Source: Enterococcus lactis (GTDB lineage Bacteria > Bacillota > Bacilli > Lactobacillales > Enterococcaceae). Taken from it: DNA of 64,000 nucleotides. The stretch spans positions 17,973-81,972 of the forward strand of contig NZ_BNJW01000014.1 in NCBI RefSeq assembly GCF_015751045.1, written 5' to 3'. The position numbers and the translations under genes were made by a program. This document shows positions 11,567-19,576 of the stretch, in pieces. The notes under the pieces were generated by a model that made no database searches, was not told where the DNA came from, and saw nothing but the letters and a program-made list of their open reading frames with translations. Within the stretch, counting starts at the first letter, position 1, and each line of letters starts with the position of its first letter.

Positions 11567-12676
11567 TTAGGGAAGTTTGATGACTTGTTCGGTTTCTTTA
11601 TCAAAGAAGTGCCCTTTATTGATGTTGAAGGCAAGGTCAACCATTTCACCTGGTTTATGGAAATCTCTTGCATCTACTTTTGAGATGAACTCAGTAGAAC
11701 CAGTTTTTGTGTAAAGCATCGTTTCAGCACCAAGTAATTCGGAAACGACAACTTCTGATTTCACTACGGCTTCAGGTGAAGCTTCAAGGGCTACTTGTTC
11801 ACTGTGGATGTCTTCTGGACGAATGCCGAAGATGACTTCTTTTCCTTCATAACCTTTTTCGACTAATACTTTGTTTTTCCCTTCAGGAATACGAAGCTTA
11901 AGCCCATGTCCATCTGTGATGACACCGTTTTTCAATGTCACATTAAAGAAGTTCATGGCAGGAGATCCAATAAAGCCGGCAACGAACATATTGACTGGTG
12001 TATCATAAACTTCTTTCGGTGTACCGATTTGCTGGATAAATCCGTCTTTCATGATAACGATTCGGTCAGCCATAGTCATCGCTTCTGTCTGATCATGAGT
12101 AACATAGATCGTCGTTGTTTCAAGACGTTGGTGAAGTTTGGCAATTTCAGCACGCATGGCTACACGTAATTTAGCATCTAAGTTTGACAATGGTTCATCC
12201 ATCAAGAAGACTTTGGCATCCCGAACGATTGCACGTCCTAATGCTACACGTTGTCTTTGTCCACCAGATAAAGCAGCTGGTTTTCGTTTCAAGTATTCTG
12301 TCAGTCCGAGGATCTCTGCTGCATTGTCCACACGCTTTTTAATGTCTGCTTTATCATATTTACGTAATTTCAAACCAAAAGCCATATTATCATAAACAGT
12401 CATGTGAGGATACAATGCATAGTTTTGGAAAACCATGGCAATATCACGGTCTTTAGGTGCCACGTCATTCATGACTTTTCCGCCAATATTTAGTTCTCCT
12501 TCAGAGATATCTTCCAGTCCCGCAATCATTCGCAAAGTAGTTGACTTTCCACAACCGGAAGGACCAACAAAAACGATAAATTCACGATCTTTGATTGATA
12601 GATTAAAATCAGTCACAGAATAATTTTCTGCATTATCATATTTTTTATATACGTTTTTCAGAGCCATTTCTACCAT
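11567..12676 (-). CDS. msmX: MsmX/UgpC/MalK-type sugar ABC transporter ATPase
   Basis: 369 aa. Cytoplasmic ATPase that energises several carbohydrate importers in trans. Walker A GPSGCGKSTTLRMIAGLE, signature LSGGQRQRVALGRAIVRD, Walker B VFLMDEPLSNLDAKLR, H-loop VTHDQTEAM, and a C-terminal TOBE/MalK regulatory domain from about residue 235 (IFGIRPEDIHSE). Start at the ATG giving MVEMALKNVYKKYDN, matching MsmK homologues; the open frame extends four codons further. No sugar permease genes lie nearby, as is usual for this shared subunit. A catabolite-response element upstream suggests CcpA control. Confidence 0.92.
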   Translation of the reverse strand: MVEMALKNVYKKYDNAENYSVTDFNLSIKDREFIVFVGPSGCGKSTTLRMIAGLEDISEGELNIGGKVMNDVAPKDRDIAMVFQNYALYPHMTVYDNMAFGLKLRKYDKADIKKRVDNAAEILGLTEYLKRKPAALSGGQRQRVALGRAIVRDAKVFLMDEPLSNLDAKLRVAMRAEIAKLHQRLETTTIYVTHDQTEAMTMADRIVIMKDGFIQQIGTPKEVYDTPVNMFVAGFIGSPAMNFFNVTLKNGVITDGHGLKLRIPEGKNKVLVEKGYEGKEVIFGIRPEDIHSEQVALEASPEAVVKSEVVVSELLGAETMLYTKTGSTEFISKVDARDFHKPGEMVDLAFNINKGHFFDKETEQVIKLP

Positions 12677-12727
12677 AATACGTTCCACACTTTCTTTTTT
12701 AGTTTTATTAACTGATTAAAGTATAAA

Positions 12728-12741
12728 TGAAAGCGTTAACT
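12728..12741 (-). promoter_or_regulatory. Catabolite-response element (cre) upstream of the MsmX-type gene
   Basis: TGAAAGCGTTAACT closely fits the CcpA cre consensus (TGAAANCGNTNNCA-like). It lies about 50 bases upstream of the ATPase start, in the promoter region. Confidence 0.65.
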
Positions 12742-12884
12742 AAGTTCAATGTCATGTTGAACAAGAATTTTTTCTTTTTTTTGTCAATGTGCTAGTTTTA
12801 AGCTTCAATAAATATCCATAAGAAATAAAAACTGATACACTGGAGTAAATAAGTATGTTAACCATATCAAAAGGAGTGTCTCTT

Positions 12885-13307
12885 ATGAAAATCGCTTTAA
12901 TCGCTCATGACCGAAAAAAACCTATGATGGTGAAATTAGCAACAGCGTATAAAACAATATTGGAAAAACATGAACTTTTTGCTACTGGGACGACTGGACA
13001 ACGGATCACGGAAGCGACCGGCTTGCCCATTCATCGGTTTAAATCCGGACCGTTAGGCGGAGATCAGCAAATTGGAGCAATGATCTCGGAGGACCAGTTA
13101 GATTTGGTGATTTTTCTTCGAGACCCCCTAGCTGCACAGCCGCATGAACCAGATGTAACAGCACTTATCCGTTTGTCTGATGTTTATGAGATTCCGTTGG
13201 CTACGAATATCGGAACAGCTGAGGTGCTGCTAAGAGGACTGGAAGCCGGCTTCCTAGATTTTCGAAGAATCGTCCATGAAATAGACAAACGTCCACTTTC
13301 ATTTTGA
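12885..13307 (+). CDS. mgsA: Methylglyoxal synthase
   Basis: 140 aa from the ATG preceded by AAGGAG with 9-base spacing; an upstream in-frame ATG at 12855 has no ribosome site. It converts dihydroxyacetone phosphate to methylglyoxal plus phosphate. Family motifs are clear: [21 protein letters not shown], and [13 protein letters not shown] containing the catalytic Asp60. [11 protein letters not shown] follows. Monocistronic between the MsmX-type gene and folT. Confidence 0.95.
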   Translation: MKIALIAHDRKKPMMVKLATAYKTILEKHELFATGTTGQRITEATGLPIHRFKSGPLGGDQQIGAMISEDQLDLVIFLRDPLAAQPHEPDVTALIRLSDVYEIPLATNIGTAEVLLRGLEAGFLDFRRIVHEIDKRPLSF

Positions 13308-13436
13308 TGAATAAGTGTATGGAAAAATAACGTTTAATGTTCGCTTATATGTAGCTATAAAAGCTAAACGAACTGAGAATATGCGATATAATACGAACGT
13401 ATTGTATAATATAACCAATAATATTAGTTTTTCGTG

Positions 13437-13466
13437 TTTGCAGTAAATGTGAAAATATGCTATAGT
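13437..13466 (+). promoter_or_regulatory. folT promoter
   Basis: TTTGCA (13437-13442), 18-bp spacer, TATAGT (13461-13466), placed so that the transcript would begin about 20 bases before the riboswitch. Confidence 0.55.
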
Positions 13467-13493
13467 TTCTGTGGGAAAAGATCCCAAAAATAA

Positions 13494-13592
13494 TACAGAG
13501 TAGAAAATAAAGCGTTAAGTGCTAAGAGGATGGGATGTTGCCTCTTGGACGAAGGACGTAATGTTCGCGGTTTTATTTTCGCATTCGCTGCA
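13494..13592 (+). ncRNA. Tetrahydrofolate (THF) riboswitch
   Basis: Conserved THF-I aptamer elements in order: AGAGTAG (13497 on), GCGTTAAGTG (13512-13521), GGGATGTTG with the flanking AAGAGG/CCTCTT stem, GGACGAAGGACG, and closing AAAATAAAG/GGTTTTATTTT pairing around the aptamer. The GCTGCAT/ATGTAGC hairpin just downstream, adjoining the AAAGGAG ribosome site, is a likely expression platform controlling translation start of folT. Confidence 0.9.
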
Positions 13593-13629
13593 TGATAAGA
13601 TGTAGCAGCTCTTAAAGGAGATGCTAAAA

Positions 13630-14166
13630 ATGAAGAAACACCGGTTAGACGCACGTATGATTGCTATTATGGGCTTACTGATTGCATTGATGGTCACGTT
13701 GTCCCGTCTGGTAGCAATCGAGACCCCATTTATTAAAATCAGTGTCACATTTATTCCACAAGTGATCATGGGCATTCTTTTTGGTCCTTTTTGGTCAGGG
13801 ATAGGCGCAGTTTTAGCTGATTTAGTAGGAATGGCTCTCTTCTCGAAATCTGCATTTTTTATTGGATTTACATTGAATGCATTTATTGAAGGAGCAATCT
13901 ACGGATTCTTTTTCTATCGAAAAGAAATCACTTGGAAAAATGCCATTTTGGCTACGCTTAGTGTCACGCTGATCATAAACTTATTTTTGACACCATTATG
14001 GCTTGCGTTGATGTACCATGTGCCATTGTTCAGCTGGGTCGTTTGGGCGCCCCGCCTGTTAAAAACAGTGATATGGTTACCGATTCAATCAATTGCCATT
14101 TATTACGTAGGGCGTAGTGTTCCTTACAAAAAAATTTTAAGAACTTTAGCGATCCACGCTAAATAA
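13630..14166 (+). CDS. folT: ECF transporter S component for folate (FolT)
   Basis: 178 aa membrane protein with about five or six hydrophobic helices. IGLLIALMVTLSRLVAIETPFIKISVTFIPQ-type N-terminus (MGLLIALMVTLSRL here) and the PRLLKTVIWLPIQ C-terminal stretch are FolT family features. The THF riboswitch in its leader supports folate as substrate. ATG at 13621 directly abuts AAAGGAG, so the ATG nine bases on (MKKHRLDAR) is the likely start. It works with an EcfAAT module encoded elsewhere. Confidence 0.9.
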   Translation: MKKHRLDARMIAIMGLLIALMVTLSRLVAIETPFIKISVTFIPQVIMGILFGPFWSGIGAVLADLVGMALFSKSAFFIGFTLNAFIEGAIYGFFFYRKEITWKNAILATLSVTLIINLFLTPLWLALMYHVPLFSWVVWAPRLLKTVIWLPIQSIAIYYVGRSVPYKKILRTLAIHAK

Positions 14167-14207
14167 AAAACAAGCAGTCTTCCCATCCCAGAAGACTGCT
14201 TGTTTTT
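14166..14207. terminator. Bidirectional terminator between folT and ABC exporter
   Basis: 16-bp stem AAAAACAAGCAGTCTT/AAGACTGCTTGTTTTT with flanking A and T runs, shared by the convergent genes. Confidence 0.9.
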
Positions 14208-15969
14208 ATTGTGCTGTGAATTGTGCTTGATAGAGCCGTCGGTAATAACCATCTTTGTGAAGCAACTCATCATGGGTGCCCATTTCGACAATGGCTCCCT
14301 GATCCATCACTAATATCTGGTCCGCATTTTTGATTGTGGACAGGCGATGGGCAATAACAAAACTGGTTTTTCCCTCCATCATTGCTAAGAAAGCTTGTTG
14401 GATTTTTTTCTCTGTCAATGTATCGACTGAGCTGGTAGCTTCATCTAAGATCAACATAGGCGGATTACTGATCATCGTTCGAGCAATCGTCAACAGTTGG
14501 CGTTGGCCATCTGATATCTTTAACCCTTGACCGCCAATCTTAGTATCTAATTTTTCCGGCAAACGTTCAACAAATTCATACATATAAGAGGCTTTTAGGG
14601 CATCGTTGATTTCTACGTCACTTGCTTCCGGATTCCCAAAACGAAGATTTTCTCGCAATGTACTGTCAAATAGCCAAGTATCTTGTAACACCATTCCAAA
14701 ACTTTTACGTAATGTATCACGTTGGATAGAGCGGATGTCATGGTCATCGATTGTAATCGTTCCTTTTGTTGTGTCATAAAAACGCATCAGCAAATTAACA
14801 AGTGTGGATTTTCCGGCCCCTGTTTTTCCTACTATAGCAATGGTTTGACCTGGATAAGCAGTAAAATTGAAATCTTCGATCAAACGCTGTTTGGGGTCAT
14901 AAGAAAAAGAAACATGATCAAAAGAGACTTTTCCTTTGATATTTTTGGGTTCCAAGGCATAGGCATCTGGCAAATCAGGCGTTTCTTCTGGTTGATCGAT
15001 CAAATCAAATGCTCGTTCTAGACCAGAAAAAGCGGTTTGCAGTTGTGTCGTGATTCCAGAAAGTTCGATAAATGGTTTAGAAAACTGACTTGAGTAGATC
15101 GTAAAACTGGAAATCACACCAACAGTGATTGACGAACCACTCTTCAATGCCAATAGGCCGCCAACTAAACCAATCGATAAATAAGCAAGGTGATCTACAA
15201 AACGAGAAGACGGGTTTGTCAAAGAAGAAGAAAATTGTGCCCGTTGTCCTTTTTGATATAGATCAGCATTAAGCAGTTCAAATTGTTGTTGACTAGCTTC
15301 TTCTTGCTGAAAAGCTTTCACGATTTTCTGATTACCGATTCGTTCGGTCACAAAGCCCGAGATCTCCCCAATGATTCTTTGCTGTCTATCGAAATTTGTT
15401 TGCGAAGCACGAGCAACGATCCAACTCACAAGGAAAATAATCGGTGTGGAACAAAGAACGACCAATGTCAGAAGTGGACTTAGACGCATCATAAAAATAA
15501 ACGAAAGAAGGATGATCGCAACTCCGGAAAACAATTGATTGAAGGCAGCAGAAATCGCAATAGAAATGTTGTCCATATCATTTGTAAATCGACTGACGAT
15601 ATTTCCATGAGAATTTTGATCATAATAACGAAGTGGCAATCGATTTAAATGGGCAAAAGCATCTTTTCTTAATGTTGCAACGGACAAGTAAGCTAACCGA
15701 TTGCTTAATACTTGGATGAGCCATTGACTGACTACGTTGATCAAAACGATCCCACCGAACAGAATCAGTAAATGGAATAGTCGATTGAAGCGAACTTGTC
15801 CTTCTCCGATCATTTGATCGATACTTTGGCCAATTTGTAACGTCATCACAACTGTTGCGATCCCGTTGATGATCCCTAGTAATACAGCTAGCCAAATGTC
15901 TTTCGCATAAGCAGTAAGATAAGGGATGAAGCGACGGAGTGTCTGCAAGGATAATTTTTTTACTTTCAT
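14206..15969 (-). CDS. Heterodimeric ABC exporter, half-transporter 2
   Basis: 587 aa: six-helix ABC membrane domain (about 1-310) fused to a nucleotide-binding domain. Walker A GKTGAGKSTLVNLLMRF and Walker B PMLILDEATSSVD are canonical, but the signature reads KISDGQRQLLTIAR instead of LSGGQ. With the partner's altered Walker B this is the asymmetric pattern of heterodimeric multidrug exporters (LmrCD, EfrAB, EfrCD types). Which enterococcal pair it is cannot be decided by eye. Its ribosome site GGAGGA lies inside the end of the partner gene; the two genes are translationally adjacent. Confidence 0.9.
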   Translation of the reverse strand: MKVKKLSLQTLRRFIPYLTAYAKDIWLAVLLGIINGIATVVMTLQIGQSIDQMIGEGQVRFNRLFHLLILFGGIVLINVVSQWLIQVLSNRLAYLSVATLRKDAFAHLNRLPLRYYDQNSHGNIVSRFTNDMDNISIAISAAFNQLFSGVAIILLSFIFMMRLSPLLTLVVLCSTPIIFLVSWIVARASQTNFDRQQRIIGEISGFVTERIGNQKIVKAFQQEEASQQQFELLNADLYQKGQRAQFSSSLTNPSSRFVDHLAYLSIGLVGGLLALKSGSSITVGVISSFTIYSSQFSKPFIELSGITTQLQTAFSGLERAFDLIDQPEETPDLPDAYALEPKNIKGKVSFDHVSFSYDPKQRLIEDFNFTAYPGQTIAIVGKTGAGKSTLVNLLMRFYDTTKGTITIDDHDIRSIQRDTLRKSFGMVLQDTWLFDSTLRENLRFGNPEASDVEINDALKASYMYEFVERLPEKLDTKIGGQGLKISDGQRQLLTIARTMISNPPMLILDEATSSVDTLTEKKIQQAFLAMMEGKTSFVIAHRLSTIKNADQILVMDQGAIVEMGTHDELLHKDGYYRRLYQAQFTAQ

Positions 15970-15971
15970 AA

Positions 15972-17687
15972 CTATTCTTCCTCCTGTGATGCGACGATTT
16001 CCTGATATTCCGCTGATTGAGCAAGTAATTCTTCATGCGTACCTTGAGCAGCGATCTTTCCTTGATCCATCACTAAGATGTGGTGTGCTTCTTGAATGGA
16101 GCGGACACGTTGGGAGATAATGATCACTGTACTGCCAAGATAAGTCTGCAGCGCCTTACGCAAATCCAAGTCAGTCTGATAATCCAACGCACTCAAAGAG
16201 TCATCTAAAATCAGTAATTCTGGCTTGGCAATCAAAGCTCTTGCAATCGTTAGTCGCTGTTTTTGACCGCCGGAGAAATTTTTTCCGTTTTCCATGACTT
16301 TTGTATCTAAACCATTTGGAAGCTGACGTACAAATTCTTCTGCCTGAGCGATTTTCAGGGCTTCCCAACACTCATCTTCTGTGGCATCTTGCTTACCCCA
16401 TTGAAGGTTTTCACGAATAGTCCCAGTAAATAACACGGAAGTTTGGGGAACAAGGGTGATTTGCTGACGAAGATGATCCAGCTGCCAAGAACGAACGTCC
16501 ATTCCATCCATTATGACTGTACCGGAACTGACATCATAGAAGCGCGGAATCAATTGAGTCAAAGTCGTTTTCCCGCTTCCCGTTGGACCAATGATTCCAA
16601 GCACCGTATTTCGCTTCAGCTGAAATGTAATCCCTTGAAGAGAAAGCCCAGAATCAGGAGTATAACGGAAGTCAACGTGATCAAAAGCGAGAATCGATTC
16701 AGAAGAAAAATCGGGAGTAGTACTGATCTCGGCTTCAAGAATCGAATTCTCTGTGTCTAGAACCTCTTTTACTCGATTACCTGAAGCTTCGGCACGTGTG
16801 AAGATCACGACGAGGTTTGAAACAACGATCAGTGCCAAAAGCATTTGATTCATATAATTGATCAAAGCAAGAACTTGTCCTTGTTCCAAACTACCAATGT
16901 TTACTTTGATCCCGCCGACTGTTAGCAAACAAATGATTCCGACATTCATGATCAAGGTCGTAGCAGGTGATAAAAGGGCAGAGATATTGGAAACACGTAA
17001 ATAATTGTTCGCTAGATCATTTGTGCTTTTATCAAACTTTTCTGTTTCTTTTTTTGTCTGTGCAAATGCACGTATGACACGAACGCCGCTAAGATTCTGG
17101 CTGACGTGTTCATTGAGCTGGTCTAGTTTTTCTTGCACTTTTTGATAGAGAGGAACAGTTTTTCTGATGATAAAAAATAAGATGATGGAGAAAATAGGCA
17201 ATAATGCTAAGAAAAACAGACCTACTTCCCAGTCGATCACAAAAGCCATGACTACTGAACCGATGCTTAAAAATGGTGCTCTAATCAATAAACGAATGAC
17301 CATTGCTAAAGCTAGTTGAAGCTGATTGATGTCGTTTGTCATTCGAGTGATCAAGGTATCTGTTCCAAAATGATTCAACTCGTTGTGAGAGAAAGTATTG
17401 ATTTTTTTGATCAGCTGATTTCGCAACTCTGTACCAAATCCTTGTGAAGCTACTGAAGCGTAGTATTGGCAAATGATAGCACAAATCAGACCAATCACAG
17501 ACATAGCGACCATCCATAAGCCCATTTCAATGATTTTTCCTCGGTCATTCATTTTTAGTCCATTATCGATCAAGGAAGCCATCATTAAAGGTAGGACAAG
17601 TTCGAAGACAGCCTCAAGAAACTTGAAGAACGGACCCAAAATGATTTGCTTACGATAATCTTTTGCATAACGTAATAACTGAATCAT
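15972..17687 (-). CDS. Heterodimeric ABC exporter, half-transporter 1
   Basis: 571 aa from the ATG preceded by AGGAGG with 6-base spacing (MIQLLRYAKDY); the open frame continues 30 codons upstream into promoter sequence. Membrane domain about 1-310, then NBD with Walker A GPTGSGKTTLTQLIPRF, signature NFSGGQKQRLTIARAL and Walker B ELLILDDSLSALD. The catalytic Glu after Walker B is Asp, so this NBD forms the degenerate ATP site while contributing the good signature to the partner. First gene of a two-gene operon; substrates are likely hydrophobic drugs or lipids. Confidence 0.9.
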   Translation of the reverse strand: MIQLLRYAKDYRKQIILGPFFKFLEAVFELVLPLMMASLIDNGLKMNDRGKIIEMGLWMVAMSVIGLICAIICQYYASVASQGFGTELRNQLIKKINTFSHNELNHFGTDTLITRMTNDINQLQLALAMVIRLLIRAPFLSIGSVVMAFVIDWEVGLFFLALLPIFSIILFFIIRKTVPLYQKVQEKLDQLNEHVSQNLSGVRVIRAFAQTKKETEKFDKSTNDLANNYLRVSNISALLSPATTLIMNVGIICLLTVGGIKVNIGSLEQGQVLALINYMNQMLLALIVVSNLVVIFTRAEASGNRVKEVLDTENSILEAEISTTPDFSSESILAFDHVDFRYTPDSGLSLQGITFQLKRNTVLGIIGPTGSGKTTLTQLIPRFYDVSSGTVIMDGMDVRSWQLDHLRQQITLVPQTSVLFTGTIRENLQWGKQDATEDECWEALKIAQAEEFVRQLPNGLDTKVMENGKNFSGGQKQRLTIARALIAKPELLILDDSLSALDYQTDLDLRKALQTYLGSTVIIISQRVRSIQEAHHILVMDQGKIAAQGTHEELLAQSAEYQEIVASQEEE

Positions 17688-17840
17688 ATGATTCCTCCTA
17701 TTATTTATTTGTCTACAGTTGAAAAAACAAGTACTACCACATTGTAGCTTAGGAAATTTAGAATGAAAAGAGAACAAGCCTTTTCATAAATGAAAGTTTT
17801 ATTATGAAGAGATTTTAGAGATTGAATAGAATATTTTTTA

Positions 17841-17880
17841 GAAAAAAAGAAAGAGAACGGGAAATTCATCCCGGTCTCTT
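17841..17880 (-). terminator. Terminator of a small membrane protein gene
   Basis: Stem AGAGAACGGGA/TCCCGGTCTCT; on the minus strand it is followed by TTCTTTTTTTC. Confidence 0.65.
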
Positions 17881-17967
17881 CATTCCTCCAAACGTCTATT
17901 TTGTCCGATTTTTTATAAATGAATCGTGTGCAAAAGGTGGATCAGGTACAGAATCATCAATGGAGCG

Positions 17968-18171
17968 CTATTTATTTTTTGAAAATAAAAAAGTAGTGAT
18001 TCCATGATTTATGTAAAAAACAGCGAGTATAAAGCAAATGATCTTAATAATAAAGAGAATCTCATAAAATGGAGAGGGCGAAGCTTCATTTTCCATAAAA
18101 ACCATCGTTATTTTTGGCGAAAAAATTAAAAGTAAGGATGTTATTAAATCTAATAAAAGCTCTGTTTTCAT
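17968..18171 (-). CDS. Small membrane protein, unknown function
   Basis: 67 aa with two hydrophobic segments (about 5-26 and 35-62) separated by an acidic, Pro/Ser-rich turn (MENEASPSPFYE). ATG follows AAGGAAAATAAACT, and a minus-strand terminator lies about 90 bases downstream, both supporting a real gene. It diverges from the secreted-protein gene. No family recognised. Confidence 0.5.
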   Translation of the reverse strand: MKTELLLDLITSLLLIFSPKITMVFMENEASPSPFYEILFIIKIICFILAVFYINHGITTFLFSKNK

Positions 18172-18197
18172 AGTTTATTTTCCTTTTTCAAAAGTTG

Positions 18198-18226
18198 TTG
18201 AAATCGTTTTCTTTTTATGCTATAAA
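18198..18226 (+). promoter_or_regulatory. Promoter of the secreted-protein gene
   Basis: TTGAAA (18198-18203), 17-bp spacer, TATAAA (18221-18226), about 55 bases upstream of the start codon. Confidence 0.6.
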
Positions 18227-18279
18227 GTTATTGTCACAAATTGTTTGAGGGAAACCTAATTAATGTTGAAGGAAGGACT

Positions 18280-18909
18280 ATGAAAATAAAAAAATTGTTG
18301 ATTGGTTTATTATGTATGGCAGCTTTAGGGGGGATAAATAATATCGGACAGCATGTGTTTACTGTAGAAGGTGATACGTCAGTTATCGACATATTAAATA
18401 AAAATAAAGAGATAAACATAAGTCCCATACTCACTTTTGATGAAATGGTGCGAGAAGTAGCAAAAGAAAACGGCATCCCTATTATCCAAGCACAACAAGA
18501 GCTTGGCTTCACAGCTGAAAGTGCAAGACATGCACGTACAGCAAGAGCAACATACAGAGCATTATCGCAATCTTTGACAGATAATGTTAGTTATAAATCT
18601 ACGATGCGCTTTTATTGCGAGACCAGTGAAAGTGGAAATTTTAGGGCTATCAAAAGAATCGTACGAGTTGAAATGATCCGTGGATATAATGGTTTGTCGA
18701 AACAATTTGGAGGAACTGTTTATGTTCATTTAGAAGATGCTAACCGTATTTTTTACATTGTAAATGGCGACTTCTTCAATAATGGTTCGACAACTTGGAA
18801 TGCAGGGGTGAATATCGGAGTAGGAAGAAACGCTTCTATTAAGTTCGGTGTAACGAATACAACCTCTCATTATCAATATTGCTATGTAGAAAGCCATTTG
18901 CGATTTTGA
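18280..18909 (+). CDS. Secreted protein of unknown function
   Basis: 209 aa. MKIKKLLIGLLCMAALGGI is a typical signal peptide, with cleavage probably after the VFTVEG region near residue 25-30. A charged helical section (about 45-95, including FDEMVREVAKENG and a basic ESARHARTARATYRA) precedes a C-terminal beta-rich part (about 105-209) rich in aromatic residues with two Cys (FYCETSES and YQYCYVES) that could form a disulphide outside the cell. ATG follows GGAAGG. No sortase or lipobox motif. Standalone gene with its own promoter and terminator. No known family recognised; a small secreted effector or bacteriocin-like protein is conceivable but unsupported. Confidence 0.7.
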   Translation: MKIKKLLIGLLCMAALGGINNIGQHVFTVEGDTSVIDILNKNKEINISPILTFDEMVREVAKENGIPIIQAQQELGFTAESARHARTARATYRALSQSLTDNVSYKSTMRFYCETSESGNFRAIKRIVRVEMIRGYNGLSKQFGGTVYVHLEDANRIFYIVNGDFFNNGSTTWNAGVNIGVGRNASIKFGVTNTTSHYQYCYVESHLRF

Positions 18910-18929
18910 TATCAAAACAGCACACGAAA

Positions 18930-18973
18930 AAGAAAACAAGGCAGGAACAGTGATGTTTCTACCTTGTTTTCTT
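18930..18973 (+). terminator. Terminator of the secreted-protein gene
   Basis: 12-bp perfect stem AAGAAAACAAGG (18930-18941) with CCTTGTTTTCTT (18962-18973). Confidence 0.75.
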
Positions 18974-19158
18974 AATCAATGGGAAAAAACTAAGAGTGGT
19001 GTACGTAATCAATAAAAAGGATGGTGACAACAGTACCTCTTTACTCTCTGAAAGCATCATAACTCGTTTTTCCTCGTTACGCCAATAAATTGTTGTTATA
19101 CCAGATATAAGGATTTGTAATAACAAAAAGCAGACAGAAAAATTGAGAGCTGTGCCTC

Positions 19159-19383
19159 CTATTTTGTGTGGAAGGATTTATAGAACGCAAAAATCAAGAT
19201 AAAGATAAATAAAAATCCTGTTTCGGCTATATATTGCGTATCTACATCAATAAAACGGGTTTGTTCTGTCATAGCCATATAAAGCAAAGGTAAAAACACA
19301 ACCACAGCGAGATAAGATCCGATGATTTCGCGAAAAGTTTTCCAAGAAGTATACTTCCTCTTTTTAGATTTATCCGATTTCAT
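19159..19383 (-). CDS. Small membrane protein, unknown function
   Basis: 74 aa. Basic N-terminus (MKSDKSKKRKYTSWK) followed by two hydrophobic segments (about 22-38 and 52-68). AAGGAGG lies 13 bases before the ATG, rather far. No family recognised. The 250 bases between it and the secreted-protein gene hold only that gene's terminator. Confidence 0.5.
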   Translation of the reverse strand: MKSDKSKKRKYTSWKTFREIIGSYLAVVVFLPLLYMAMTEQTRFIDVDTQYIAETGFLFIFILIFAFYKSFHTK

Positions 19384-19539
19384 TGAATAGTCATAGCCTC
19401 CTTGTTCTTTCTTTATTGTTTGGAAATCCCAGTATAAAAACCGGAAGGAACTGTTCTTTTTTAGAATAAAAATTATAAGGGATAAGTGAGCTGCTGTCTA
19501 TAACAAGACATATTTTTCAACCCTTTATTAAAGATTTTA

Positions 19540-19567
19540 TTGACAAAATGAATCCGTTTTCTATGAT
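19540..19567 (+). promoter_or_regulatory. gfrR promoter with cre-like site in the spacer
   Basis: TTGACA (19540-19545), 16-bp spacer, TATGAT (19562-19567). TGAATCCGTTTTCT (19549-19562) within it fits a CcpA cre with two mismatches, so glucose repression of the activator gene is plausible. The predicted start site (about 19574) is only a few bases from the GTG codon. Confidence 0.55.
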
Positions 19568-19576
19568 GGAATAGGG

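Noticed and set aside
17822..18007. Open frame of 61 codons on the plus strand
   Set aside because: It runs through a terminator hairpin and has no ribosome site.
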